Part shown: in pieces, positions 25,042 through 33,340 of the stretch
How positions within the stretch are numbered: the first letter of the stretch is position 1
Layout of the letters: each line of letters starts with the position of its first letter
Assembly: GCA_045661345.1 (NCBI GenBank)
Contig: JAZRFM010000012.1
Location: forward strand, 56,420 to 120,419
Direction: 5' to 3'
From: RUG12461 sp045661345
GTDB lineage: Bacteria > Bacillota > Clostridia > Lachnospirales > Lachnospiraceae
DNA length: 64,000 bases
The notes under the pieces: model-generated
Seen by the model: only the letters and a program-made list of their open reading frames with translations
Databases searched by the model: none
Told to the model about the DNA's origin: nothing
Program-made: the position numbers and the translations under genes

Positions 25042-26286
25042 TTATTCAAACCGCAGGGGATATTTCTCTGTCAGGGCTCTCACAATCTCACGCGCTTTGG
25101 GCACACCGCTTTCGCCCTCCCTGATGACGGTCGCGATGGCTTCTGCCACCTGATCGAAATCATCCTCCTTCAGACCTCTGGATGTCGCCGCCGGCGTGCC
25201 GAGACGGATCCCGCTGGTAATGAACGGTTTCTGCGGATCGTTCGGGATCGTGTTCTTGTTCGCCGTCAGGTTCGCTGAGTCAAGAAGCTTCTCCACGCCC
25301 TTGCCGGTCAGATTGTAATTGGTAAGATCCACCAGCATCAGATGATTGTCCGTCCCGCCGGAGACAATTTTAATCTCCCGGGAGAGAAGACCCTTGCAAA
25401 GCGCCTGGGCATTCTTTATGATCTGTGTCTGATATTCCTTAAACGAAGGCTTTAATGCCTCTTCAAAGCAAACCGCTTTGGCCGCGATGACATGCATGAG
25501 CGGGCCGCCCTGAGTTCCCGGGAACACCGCTTTGTTGAAGTTGTACTTTTCATTCGCTTCTGCCGTGGACATGATCATCCCTCCCCGGGGTCCGCGCAAT
25601 GTCTTGTGGGTCGTGGTGGTCACAATCTGCGCATAGGGAATCGGCGACGGATGAAGCCCTGTGGCGACAAGACCTGCAATATGCGCGATATCCACCATCA
25701 GCACCGCCCCCACACTGTCCGCAATCTCACGGAAACGCTTGAAATCCAAAGTCCTTGCATAAGCGGAAGCACCCGCAATGATCATCTTCGGGCTGCATTC
25801 CTTCGCAATCCGCTCCACCTCGTCATAATCAATCACGCCGTCTGTGTTGACACCGTATGGCACGATATGGAAGTAGCTTCCGGAAAAATTCACCGGGCTG
25901 CCATGGGTCAGGTGTCCGCCATGATCCAGATTCATCCCCATGACCGTATCGCCCGGCTTTAACACCGCAAACTGTACCGCCATGTTGGCCTGCGCCCCGG
26001 AGTGGGGCTGCACATTGACGTATTCACAGCCAAAAAGCTTCTTCGCACGTTCTCTCGCAAGATCCTCTACGACATCCACGCACTCACAGCCGCCGTAATA
26101 ACGCTTTCCCGGATATCCTTCCGCATATTTGTTGGTCAAAATCGACCCCATAGCGGACATAACCGCCGGGCTGACCCAGTTCTCGGATGCGATTAGCTCA
26201 ATGTGGCTGCTCTGGCGCTCAAACTCACTCCGGATCGCCTCCGCGATCTCGGGATCACTGTTTTTGATGTCTTCTAACGTGTACAT
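25042..26286 (-). CDS. glyA: Serine hydroxymethyltransferase
   Basis: 414-residue PLP enzyme that interconverts serine and glycine while charging tetrahydrofolate. The start region (FERQSSHIELIASENWVSPAV) and the PLP-lysine motif VTTTTHKTLRGPRGGMI are plain. ASAYARTLDFKRFREIAD and TSGIRLGTPAATSRG are also standard. AAGGAGAGAGG precedes ATG. It is upstream of serS on the same strand and downstream of a PfkB kinase gene. Confidence 0.97.
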   Translation of the reverse strand: MYTLEDIKNSDPEIAEAIRSEFERQSSHIELIASENWVSPAVMSAMGSILTNKYAEGYPGKRYYGGCECVDVVEDLARERAKKLFGCEYVNVQPHSGAQANMAVQFAVLKPGDTVMGMNLDHGGHLTHGSPVNFSGSYFHIVPYGVNTDGVIDYDEVERIAKECSPKMIIAGASAYARTLDFKRFREIADSVGAVLMVDIAHIAGLVATGLHPSPIPYAQIVTTTTHKTLRGPRGGMIMSTAEANEKYNFNKAVFPGTQGGPLMHVIAAKAVCFEEALKPSFKEYQTQIIKNAQALCKGLLSREIKIVSGGTDNHLMLVDLTNYNLTGKGVEKLLDSANLTANKNTIPNDPQKPFITSGIRLGTPAATSRGLKEDDFDQVAEAIATVIREGESGVPKAREIVRALTEKYPLRFE

Positions 26287-26329
26287 GAATCCTCTCTCCT
26301 TTAATGACTGCTGTTATGGTCTGTTTTTT

Positions 26330-27265
26330 TCAGGTTTTCCACTGGGCCGTATTCGCCGGATCAAACACCAGGCGCTCCCACTGCTCCAGCTGTTCTTCCG
26401 TCATGAATCCCTTGCTGGTCCCGGTGTATCCGATCTTGTTTGCCGCGAACATCAGGGACTTCTTGACCGCCTCCACGGAATCCTGATTCTTCAGATAGTA
26501 ATGCAAAAAGCACGCGAACGACGCATTGCCGGCTCCGGCCGTGTTATCCACCTTTGGCGCTGCCACAGGATTGTAATGAACCTTTGTATCATTGATCCGG
26601 CTGTACATGATCTGTCCTTTTTCGCCCTGTCCGAGCTGGATGATCTCCGGATGATATTTCTCTGCCATCTGTCCCACAAAATCAAAGGGATCCTCGTCGA
26701 TGGTGTTGTCGGAAAAATACAGGATGTCCGCATTTTGAAGGAAATCCTCATTGTAGATCTCTTTTTCGTAATCAAAATGATGGATCTTCACCGCGATCTT
26801 CTTCCCATTGTCCTTCGCCAGCTTGATAAACGGACGGCAAAAGTTTGCATTGGAAAGCACCACGAGATCCGCTTCCTCTACACGGGGTCTTGCAAGCTCC
26901 ACATTGAAGGTCGCTTCCCGGATGTCCTTCAGGTCTTCAAAAACCTGCTGTCTGCGCATCCGGTCAAAGAGGATCACCTCCATCGGTGTTTCCCGCATGA
27001 TGGGCAGCACATAATTGGTAGACAGCGTCACCTCGCGGCCTGGGGGATTAAAGATCCCGAGATTCTGGTCCCTTCCCACGACAGTCATGAATTCGACGCG
27101 GTCTCCGAGCCAGCTCATGGCCAGCGACATATTATAGGCATCTCCGCCCGGTGCGGTAAAGATCGTGTCCGGTGCAGGCGTAAACGGTGCATAGGAAACC
27201 GGTATCTCCTTTACCTTCACGATGGTTTCGATCTGTGTGATCCCAGCTATTACGATATTGCTCAT
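26330..27265 (-). CDS. PfkB-family carbohydrate kinase
   Basis: 311 residues from MSNIVIAGITQIETIV. The ribokinase-like fold is shown by the N-terminal APGGDAYNMSLAMSWLGDRVEFMTVVGRD block, and by VDNTAGAGNASFACFLHYYL near the C-terminus, where the usual catalytic DTxGAGD appears as NTAGAGN. The expected catalytic Asp (GAGD) is thus Asn, which may reduce activity. Substrate unknown (sugar or nucleoside). AAAGGAG precedes ATG at 27265; an upstream in-frame start at 27310 lacks a ribosome site. Confidence 0.82.
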   Translation of the reverse strand: MSNIVIAGITQIETIVKVKEIPVSYAPFTPAPDTIFTAPGGDAYNMSLAMSWLGDRVEFMTVVGRDQNLGIFNPPGREVTLSTNYVLPIMRETPMEVILFDRMRRQQVFEDLKDIREATFNVELARPRVEEADLVVLSNANFCRPFIKLAKDNGKKIAVKIHHFDYEKEIYNEDFLQNADILYFSDNTIDEDPFDFVGQMAEKYHPEIIQLGQGEKGQIMYSRINDTKVHYNPVAAPKVDNTAGAGNASFACFLHYYLKNQDSVEAVKKSLMFAANKIGYTGTSKGFMTEEQLEQWERLVFDPANTAQWKT

Positions 27266-27374
27266 AGGTTCTCCTTTCCCCTGGCAGCGTAAACAAAGCC
27301 GTTTTTTCACCCTTTGCGAACCATTATAGCATATCTTCCCCCTCGCTACATCACAAATGAAAAAGTTTTTGCCC

Positions 27375-27403
27375 TTTACAAATGAAATAAAAGCGGGTAT
27401 GAT
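27375..27403 (+). promoter_or_regulatory. Promoter of tRNA-Val
   Basis: TTTACA (27375-27380), 17-nt spacer, TATGAT (27398-27403), 20 nt upstream of the tRNA 5' end. Confidence 0.8.
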
Positions 27404-27423
27404 AAGTGAGTTGGCAGATTTCT

Positions 27424-27496
27424 GGGAGTATAGCTCAGCCGGGAGAGCGTCCGCCTCACACGCGGGAGGTCAGGGGTTCGAGCCCCCTTGCGCCCA
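27424..27496 (+). tRNA. tRNA-Val (anticodon CAC)
   Basis: A 73-nt cloverleaf: D-stem GCTC/GAGC, anticodon stem TCCGC/GCGGG with loop CTCACAC (anticodon CAC, reads GTG), T-arm AGGGG-TTCGAGC-CCCCT, discriminator A. The 3' CCA is not encoded. The acceptor stem GGGAGTA/TGCGCCC has an A4-G69 mismatch and a T6-G67 wobble, unusual for a tRNA in use. Promoter upstream and terminator downstream make it a single-gene unit. Confidence 0.9.
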
Positions 27497-27509
27497 CTGT
27501 TTAACAAGG

Positions 27510-27540
27510 AAAAACACGGCTTTCGCCGTGTTTTTCTTTG
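27510..27540 (+). terminator. Terminator of tRNA-Val
   Basis: AAAAACACGGC-TTTC-GCCGTGTTTTT, an 11-bp stem with TTTC loop and trailing T-rich sequence, 13 nt after the tRNA. The A run before it lets it also serve leftward transcription from hypA poorly, if at all, because hypA ends at 27551 just before it. Confidence 0.9.
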
Positions 27541-27550
27541 TAAGCGCTGA

Positions 27551-27895
27551 TTAAAACGCCTCCACTTCCTTGATGTTGAATTCGTTTCCGGTTACGAGGA
27601 AAGTGTGGCCGCTGCCGCAGTAGGGGCAGGTCTTTCCGTATTTGACGGTCTCGTATTCCTGCTTGCAGTCTTCGCAGAAAGTAACGGCCGGGAGCTTCTC
27701 GATGAGAAGCTCCGCGCCTTTTAAAAACTCATGCTTTTCCCGCGCCCATTTCCAGCAATCGGTGAGATACGCCGGGATCACGGCGGAAACCTCGCCCAAC
27801 TCCAGGGTCACGGAATTGATCTTTTCGATATCGTTTTCTTTTTTGACTTCCTCCAACATATCGATGATGTGGAAGACCACGCCAAGTTCGTGCAT
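27551..27895 (-). CDS. hypA: HypA-type nickel chaperone
   Basis: 114 residues. It begins MHELGVVFHI with the N-terminal Met-His-Glu that binds nickel in HypA. The zinc site is formed by CEDCKQEYETVKYGKTCPYCG, two CxxC pairs. HypA delivers nickel for [NiFe]-hydrogenase maturation. No hydrogenase or other hyp gene is in the window; it follows the large Fe-S/flavin oxidoreductase gene on the same strand, 78 nt downstream, and may serve a distant hydrogenase or this oxidoreductase locus. Confidence 0.85.
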   Translation of the reverse strand: MHELGVVFHIIDMLEEVKKENDIEKINSVTLELGEVSAVIPAYLTDCWKWAREKHEFLKGAELLIEKLPAVTFCEDCKQEYETVKYGKTCPYCGSGHTFLVTGNEFNIKEVEAF

Positions 27896-27973
27896 AATTC
27901 AGGCTCCGTTCGGAAACTTAAATGCAGTTTAAATATTCTGCCGGTGATTGGGCGACAAAACAACCCGTTCTGT

Positions 27974-30784
27974 TTACTTCTTCCCCTTGAACTTCACCTT
28001 GATCCCCTGCTTCAGACCGTACGGCAGGATGTATTTCAGCTTGTCCTCGCTCTTTCGCATCGTGGAGCACTCCGGATGATCACGGTGCAGATGAATCGCA
28101 TCAAATTCACACCGGGTCGTGCAGAGTCCGCAGCCCACGCATCTGTTCTCATCCACAATCGTCGCGCCGCAGGAAAGGCAGCGTGCCGTTTCCGTCCGCA
28201 CCTGCTCCTCGGAGAAGATCCCTTTCCCGTCCCGGAAGGACAGCTTATCAACGCTTGCTTTTCGTCCCGGGATCTGACGCGGTGAACAATCATAGCAATC
28301 CCGCTTCGTCTGATCTTCGATATCGTCCTTATTCAGCTCGACGTAGTGATTCGGATTCCGGCCGATGGTCAGAGAGCTGTGGGGCTGTACAAACCGGTGG
28401 ATCGAAATCGCCGCTTCCTTTCCGGCCGCGATGGCATCAATCACGAACTTCGGACCGGTATAGACATCTCCGCCGACGAAGATATCCGGTTCCGCTGTCT
28501 GATAGGTCTTCGGATCCGCAACCGCTCCGTTTCCCCTGCCAAGCTCCACCCTGGAATCCGCCAGCAGGTCTCCCCAGACAATGGATTGTCCCACCGCAAG
28601 CACGATATGTCTGCATTCAATGGTGACGGTTTCCTTTTCATCATACTGCGGATTGAAACGTCCGTCGGCATCCTTCACACTGGTACATTTCTTGAAAACG
28701 ATCCCGCGGACGCTGCCGCTCTCGTCCTTTAAGATCTCCTTCGGACCCCAGCCGCCGCCGAAGATCACGCCGTCCTCCTCTGCTTCCTCGATCTCCTCTT
28801 TGGAAGCCGGACGTTCATCGCCGTCCTCCAGAGAATACTGATAAACCTTCGGAGCACCGACACGTACCGCATCTCTCGAGCAATCGATGGCCACGTTGCC
28901 GCCGCCGACCACCACCACGTCCCCTTTGATCGGGAATGATTCCTTTGCATTTACTTCGCGTAAGAAGTCCACAGCAGAGTAGATCTCTGCCGCATCCTCA
29001 CCGGGAACGCCGACGGCACGGCCGCCCTGGCAGCCGATGGCAATATAAAACGCCTTGAACCCCTGTTCCCGAAGCTCCTTCAGGGAAATATCCCTGCCAA
29101 CCGTCACGCCGCATTTGATCTCGACACCCATCTCCTGCATGATATCGATCTCCGCAGCGATCACGTCCTTTTCCAGCTTATAGGTCGGGATGCCGTATAC
29201 AAGCATACCGCCGGGTTTTTCATTTTTTTCGAAGATCGTCGGGCGATAGCCTTTTTCCGCAAGATAGTATGCGCAGGAAAGTCCGGCGGGACCCGCCCCG
29301 ATGATGGCTACCTTTTCCTCAAATCCGCCCTGTACTCTCGGAATCACCTTTTTCGGGATATAGCGGGTGGTCTTGTTGAGATCCTGCATCGCGATGAACT
29401 TCTTCACCTCATCAATGGCGATGGCCTGATCAATGGTTCCTCTCGTACATGCATCCTCACAGCGGCGGTTGCAGATGTGTCCGCAGACTGCCGGCAGCGG
29501 ATTATTCTTCTTGATCAGTGCAAGGGCTTCCGTATATTTCCCCTGTGCCGCCAGCTTCAGATAGCCCTGAATCGCGATATGGGCGGGGCAGGCTGTCTTA
29601 CACGGAGCGGTTCCGCTTTCATGAGACTCGATCCGGTTCGTATCCCGGTAATCCCAGTTCCAATCCTCCTCGCTCCACTTTTTCTCGCTGGGAAGCACCT
29701 GCTTCGGATAGGAAACCTCGGAACCGTCCTTTTTGCAAAGCTTCTGTCCCAAGGTCACGGCACCGGCCGGGCAAACCTCAACGCATCTGCCGCAGGCAAC
29801 GCATTTTTCCTTTTCCACATGCGCCACGTAAGCGGAACGGGACATATTCGGTGTATTAAACAGCTGGGATGTACGCAGAGCATAGCAGACGTTCACATTG
29901 CAGTTGCAGATGGCGAAAATCTTCTCCTCGCCGTCAATGTTCGTGATTTGATGGACGAACCCGTTTTCCTCGCCCTTTTTGAAAATTTCGTAGGCCTCTT
30001 CCTTTGTGATATAGCGTCCGCCTTTCTGTGTTTCCACCACATAGTCCGCCATATCGCCCACAGCGATACACCAGTCATGGAAATCATCCGCGCAGCCCTC
30101 CTCGTAGGTCATACGGGAACGGCGGCAGGAACAGGGAGACGCGGCATATTTTCCCTCATACTTATCCATCCAGTGGGAAATGTGCTCCAGATCGATGGAG
30201 TCCTGGTTCATATTCACTTCTTTTTCCACGGGGATCACGTGCATACCGATCCCGGCACCGCCGGGAGGCACCATCTTGGTCACTTTTTCCAGCGGAAGAC
30301 GGGTCATATGCTCGAAAAACATGCCCAGCTCCGGATGTTCGTCGATGAGTTTGAGGTTCATATTGGAAAACTCACCGGAGCCCGGTACAAACATGGGCAA
30401 TACCCAGCGTTTTTCATGATTCGGGTTCTCCCCGTCCAGGTTTTCGTAATTCCACTCCACCAGTCCGGAATAGGAGATTTTTTCCAGAAGCTCCGTCAGC
30501 TCGGCATCCGCCATGCCGGAGCTTTCCTTCAGCTGTGCAAAGGTTTTCGGCTTTCTGATCGCTTTGAAATTATCTATGACAAATTTCGCAATCGAATCGT
30601 CATCATAGCAAAGGATGCGAACCGCCCAGTACTCGGGGTCATCTTTTGTCACCTTCGCCATCCCGAGTTTGATCGGAATACGATCCGTGATCAGTTTCCC
30701 GAGACGCGCGATATTTTCCTTCATGGGCTCATGCACATCCACATAATCGGGACGAAGGGGATAATTCGGGTTTGTTCCAGCCAT
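27974..30784 (-). CDS. Fe-S/flavin NAD(P)-dependent oxidoreductase (GltD-like)
   Basis: 936 residues in several parts. Residues 1 to about 320 are an N-terminal region with its own Cys groups (SPCSCRRSR near 218; CNCNVNVC near 295). A 4Fe-4S ferredoxin motif follows (CVACGRCVEVCPAGA, about 328-342). Next comes a GltD-type module: the Cys-rich linker TACPAHIAIQGYL...CGHICNRRCEDAC, the FAD motif IIGAGPAGLSCAYYLAEKGY (about 495) and the NAD(P) motif VVVGGGNVAIDCSRDAVRVG (about 635). The C-terminus has CLSCGATIVDENRCVGCGLC and a further ferredoxin-like end. It probably moves electrons between NAD(P)H and a ferredoxin or hydrogenase partner; the substrate is unknown. TTAGGAGGTGCC precedes ATG. Confidence 0.82.
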   Translation of the reverse strand: MAGTNPNYPLRPDYVDVHEPMKENIARLGKLITDRIPIKLGMAKVTKDDPEYWAVRILCYDDDSIAKFVIDNFKAIRKPKTFAQLKESSGMADAELTELLEKISYSGLVEWNYENLDGENPNHEKRWVLPMFVPGSGEFSNMNLKLIDEHPELGMFFEHMTRLPLEKVTKMVPPGGAGIGMHVIPVEKEVNMNQDSIDLEHISHWMDKYEGKYAASPCSCRRSRMTYEEGCADDFHDWCIAVGDMADYVVETQKGGRYITKEEAYEIFKKGEENGFVHQITNIDGEEKIFAICNCNVNVCYALRTSQLFNTPNMSRSAYVAHVEKEKCVACGRCVEVCPAGAVTLGQKLCKKDGSEVSYPKQVLPSEKKWSEEDWNWDYRDTNRIESHESGTAPCKTACPAHIAIQGYLKLAAQGKYTEALALIKKNNPLPAVCGHICNRRCEDACTRGTIDQAIAIDEVKKFIAMQDLNKTTRYIPKKVIPRVQGGFEEKVAIIGAGPAGLSCAYYLAEKGYRPTIFEKNEKPGGMLVYGIPTYKLEKDVIAAEIDIMQEMGVEIKCGVTVGRDISLKELREQGFKAFYIAIGCQGGRAVGVPGEDAAEIYSAVDFLREVNAKESFPIKGDVVVVGGGNVAIDCSRDAVRVGAPKVYQYSLEDGDERPASKEEIEEAEEDGVIFGGGWGPKEILKDESGSVRGIVFKKCTSVKDADGRFNPQYDEKETVTIECRHIVLAVGQSIVWGDLLADSRVELGRGNGAVADPKTYQTAEPDIFVGGDVYTGPKFVIDAIAAGKEAAISIHRFVQPHSSLTIGRNPNHYVELNKDDIEDQTKRDCYDCSPRQIPGRKASVDKLSFRDGKGIFSEEQVRTETARCLSCGATIVDENRCVGCGLCTTRCEFDAIHLHRDHPECSTMRKSEDKLKYILPYGLKQGIKVKFKGKK

Positions 30785-30908
30785 ACGGCACCTCCTAATT
30801 ATTGAATCAGAATTTAATTTCTAATACTATGCGTAGAAACTGCCTTTTCCCTGTTGCCCGAATTCTTTCTGTCCGCAGTTTTTTATCCTCAGGAACTGTT
30901 TCGGATCC

Positions 30909-33284
30909 TTATTTCTTTTCAATCGCGTCCTGCTTTTGAAACTTTCTGGTCTTCATCACATACCACAGGTTGGCCGCGATAAAGATGGACGAATAAGTAC
31001 CGCTGATAAAGCCGACCATCAAAGGCAGCGCGAACTCCCTGATGGAAGCCACACCCAGAATGAACAGCATCAGCACCATGATAAAGGTCGTGAGGGAGGT
31101 ATTCAAAGAACGGCCGAGGGTCTGTGTCAGGGATTTATTGACCAGCTCCTTCAGATTCTCCGGATTCTCGTTGTGCAGGGTCTTGCGGTTCTCACGGATC
31201 CGGTCAAAAATGACGATGGTATCGTTGATGGAATATCCGACAATGGTGAGCATACACGCGATGAAGGTATTGCCTACCGAGATCCTGATCAGCGCGTAGG
31301 CCGCCAATACCACAAAGACATCGTGTACCAGCGCAAGAATTGCGCTGCTGGCCATTTTGAAGTCCTTAAACCGGAGCCAGATGTAAAGCAGCATGAATAC
31401 GCAGGAAACAAGCACCGCTATGATCGCATCCTGCCGCATCTCGGAGCTCACCGTGCTGCTGATGGTATCTCCCTCGATGGTCTCCAGATCCACTCCGAAA
31501 TCCGCCGCGAGAAGCTGGTCCAGCTCCGCTCTTTCGTCGTCCGTCAGGGTTCTGGTACGGATCGTGATCTCCGTGGTACCGGATACCGGATTGGCATGCA
31601 CGTCGTTGTCTCCTGTAATCTTTTTCACCTCCGGAACGATGGTCTTCTCGATCTCGTCAATCGTGTATACCTCTCCGAAATCAGCCGTCGTGGTGGAGCC
31701 GCCCATGAAGTCGATGCTGTAATTCAACGGCTTGCCGCTTGAGGCACCGAATCCGATCATGCCGGCGATACCGGCAACAATGACAATACAGGAAACCACA
31801 AAGAAGGCCTTCCTGTGCTCCACGATGGGAAGCGGCTTCCGTTCCTTTGCCTTGCCGTAGAACTTCACATCCTGTACGCCGACGGCGAAAAAGCTGAACA
31901 TGAGAAGCCGTGCGATCACCAGTGCCGTAAACATGGATACCGCAATGGAAATCATCAGGGTATTTGCAAAACCGCGTACGGTTCCGCTTCCGAGAAAATG
32001 CAGCACCAGTGCCGCGATAAAGGTTGTGATATTGCCGTCCACAATGGCGGAAAGCGCCTTCCGGTAACCTTCCCGGATGGCTGTATGTACCGTGGTTCCC
32101 TTTGCGGTTTCTTCACGGATCCGGGCAAAGATGATAACGTTTGCATCCACCGCCATACCGATTCCCAGGATCACACCGGCAATTCCGGGGAGTGTGAGTA
32201 CGATTCCTCCTTGTCCCGGCGCCGGTCTGAAAAGGTAGAGCAGCGCGACCACAATCGTCGTGTAAAGGGTCAGGGCAATCGATGCGGAGACACCGGAAAT
32301 CCCGTAGACCACGATCATAAAGACCATCACAAGGATAAGGCCGACCCCTGCCGCAAGAAGGCTTGTGGAAAGTGCCTTGCTTCCCAGCGTCGCACCCACC
32401 ACCTGGAACTGCAGCTCTTCCAGCTGCAGATCGATGGCACCGATCCGGATAAATGTCGCCAGGGTATTTGCGGCATCATAATCCTCCATTCCGGTGATCA
32501 CACACTTGCCATCCGTGATCGCCGACTGAACATGCGGTACGCTGATGAAATGATCATCATAGTAGATGCCGATGGTCTCTCCCGCCAGAAACGCTTTCAT
32601 GGTGGCATCCGCAAACTTCTTCGTTCCTTCGTCCGTCAGTGTCAGCTGAACCACCGGCTCCTGATTGTCCAGCGCTCCGCTGTTCTGATAACCGGCCGTT
32701 GCTTCCCTGACATCCTGTCCGCTCATCACCACGGATCCGTTTGCCATCAGGTTCTCGATGGAGTTCATCAATTCATAGCCGCCCTCCACAGCACCCGTAA
32801 AGGCGTAGTTCAGATTGCCGTCCGCGTCTGTCTGGGAAATGAAATACAGGGAACCGGGGCTCCCCAGATCCTCCAGCACACGGTCTGCATCCGCGCCCTG
32901 TACACCGGGGATCTCCACCACGATCCGGTCCGTCCCTTCCTGATATACCGAGTTTTCATCATTGTAAGTGGCTGCACGTTCTTCCAGCTTACTGATGGTA
33001 TCGTCCACCGCTTCCTGAGAGGGATTATCGTCCACGATCCGGTAAGTAACGGAAACACCGCCGGACAGATCCAGCCCCAGCTTGATCCCCATATCATCCG
33101 CGGCCGCTGTTTGGGTCTCTTCTGTATCCGTCTCTGTCTCCGCCGCGTCCTCCTTATGCTCCAGCGCCGCCTCGTCCGAAACCGTGTCCCGGATGACAAG
33201 GTAGGAAACATAGCACATGGCAGCAACGCAGGCCGACATGATGAGCAGTATCAGGAATCCCTGCCATTTTTTCATCGTTTTCAT
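30909..33284 (-). CDS. secDF: Fused protein translocase SecDF
   Basis: 791 residues, a natural fusion of SecD and SecF. The SecD half has the first helix (GFLILLIMSACVAAMCYV), the LGLDLSGGVSVTYRIV motif, a large extracytoplasmic domain and the membrane block GIAGVILGIGMAVDANVIIFARIREE. The SecF half shows SIDFMGGSTTTADF and TIVGYSINDTIVIFDRIREN. It uses the proton gradient to pull secreted proteins out of SecYEG. AAGGAG lies 12 nt before ATG. It follows the SCIFF maturase gene, a neighbourhood common in Clostridia. Confidence 0.95.
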   Translation of the reverse strand: MKTMKKWQGFLILLIMSACVAAMCYVSYLVIRDTVSDEAALEHKEDAAETETDTEETQTAAADDMGIKLGLDLSGGVSVTYRIVDDNPSQEAVDDTISKLEERAATYNDENSVYQEGTDRIVVEIPGVQGADADRVLEDLGSPGSLYFISQTDADGNLNYAFTGAVEGGYELMNSIENLMANGSVVMSGQDVREATAGYQNSGALDNQEPVVQLTLTDEGTKKFADATMKAFLAGETIGIYYDDHFISVPHVQSAITDGKCVITGMEDYDAANTLATFIRIGAIDLQLEELQFQVVGATLGSKALSTSLLAAGVGLILVMVFMIVVYGISGVSASIALTLYTTIVVALLYLFRPAPGQGGIVLTLPGIAGVILGIGMAVDANVIIFARIREETAKGTTVHTAIREGYRKALSAIVDGNITTFIAALVLHFLGSGTVRGFANTLMISIAVSMFTALVIARLLMFSFFAVGVQDVKFYGKAKERKPLPIVEHRKAFFVVSCIVIVAGIAGMIGFGASSGKPLNYSIDFMGGSTTTADFGEVYTIDEIEKTIVPEVKKITGDNDVHANPVSGTTEITIRTRTLTDDERAELDQLLAADFGVDLETIEGDTISSTVSSEMRQDAIIAVLVSCVFMLLYIWLRFKDFKMASSAILALVHDVFVVLAAYALIRISVGNTFIACMLTIVGYSINDTIVIFDRIRENRKTLHNENPENLKELVNKSLTQTLGRSLNTSLTTFIMVLMLFILGVASIREFALPLMVGFISGTYSSIFIAANLWYVMKTRKFQKQDAIEKK

Positions 33285-33340
33285 GATAATCCAACTCTCC
33301 TTGCGTGTATTATGTTAAGATTTAATTTCTTGAGTCCTTG

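Noticed and set aside
29477..30805. 442-codon rightward frame opposite the Fe-S oxidoreductase
   Set aside because: No ribosome site, no family features, fully inside a well-supported gene.
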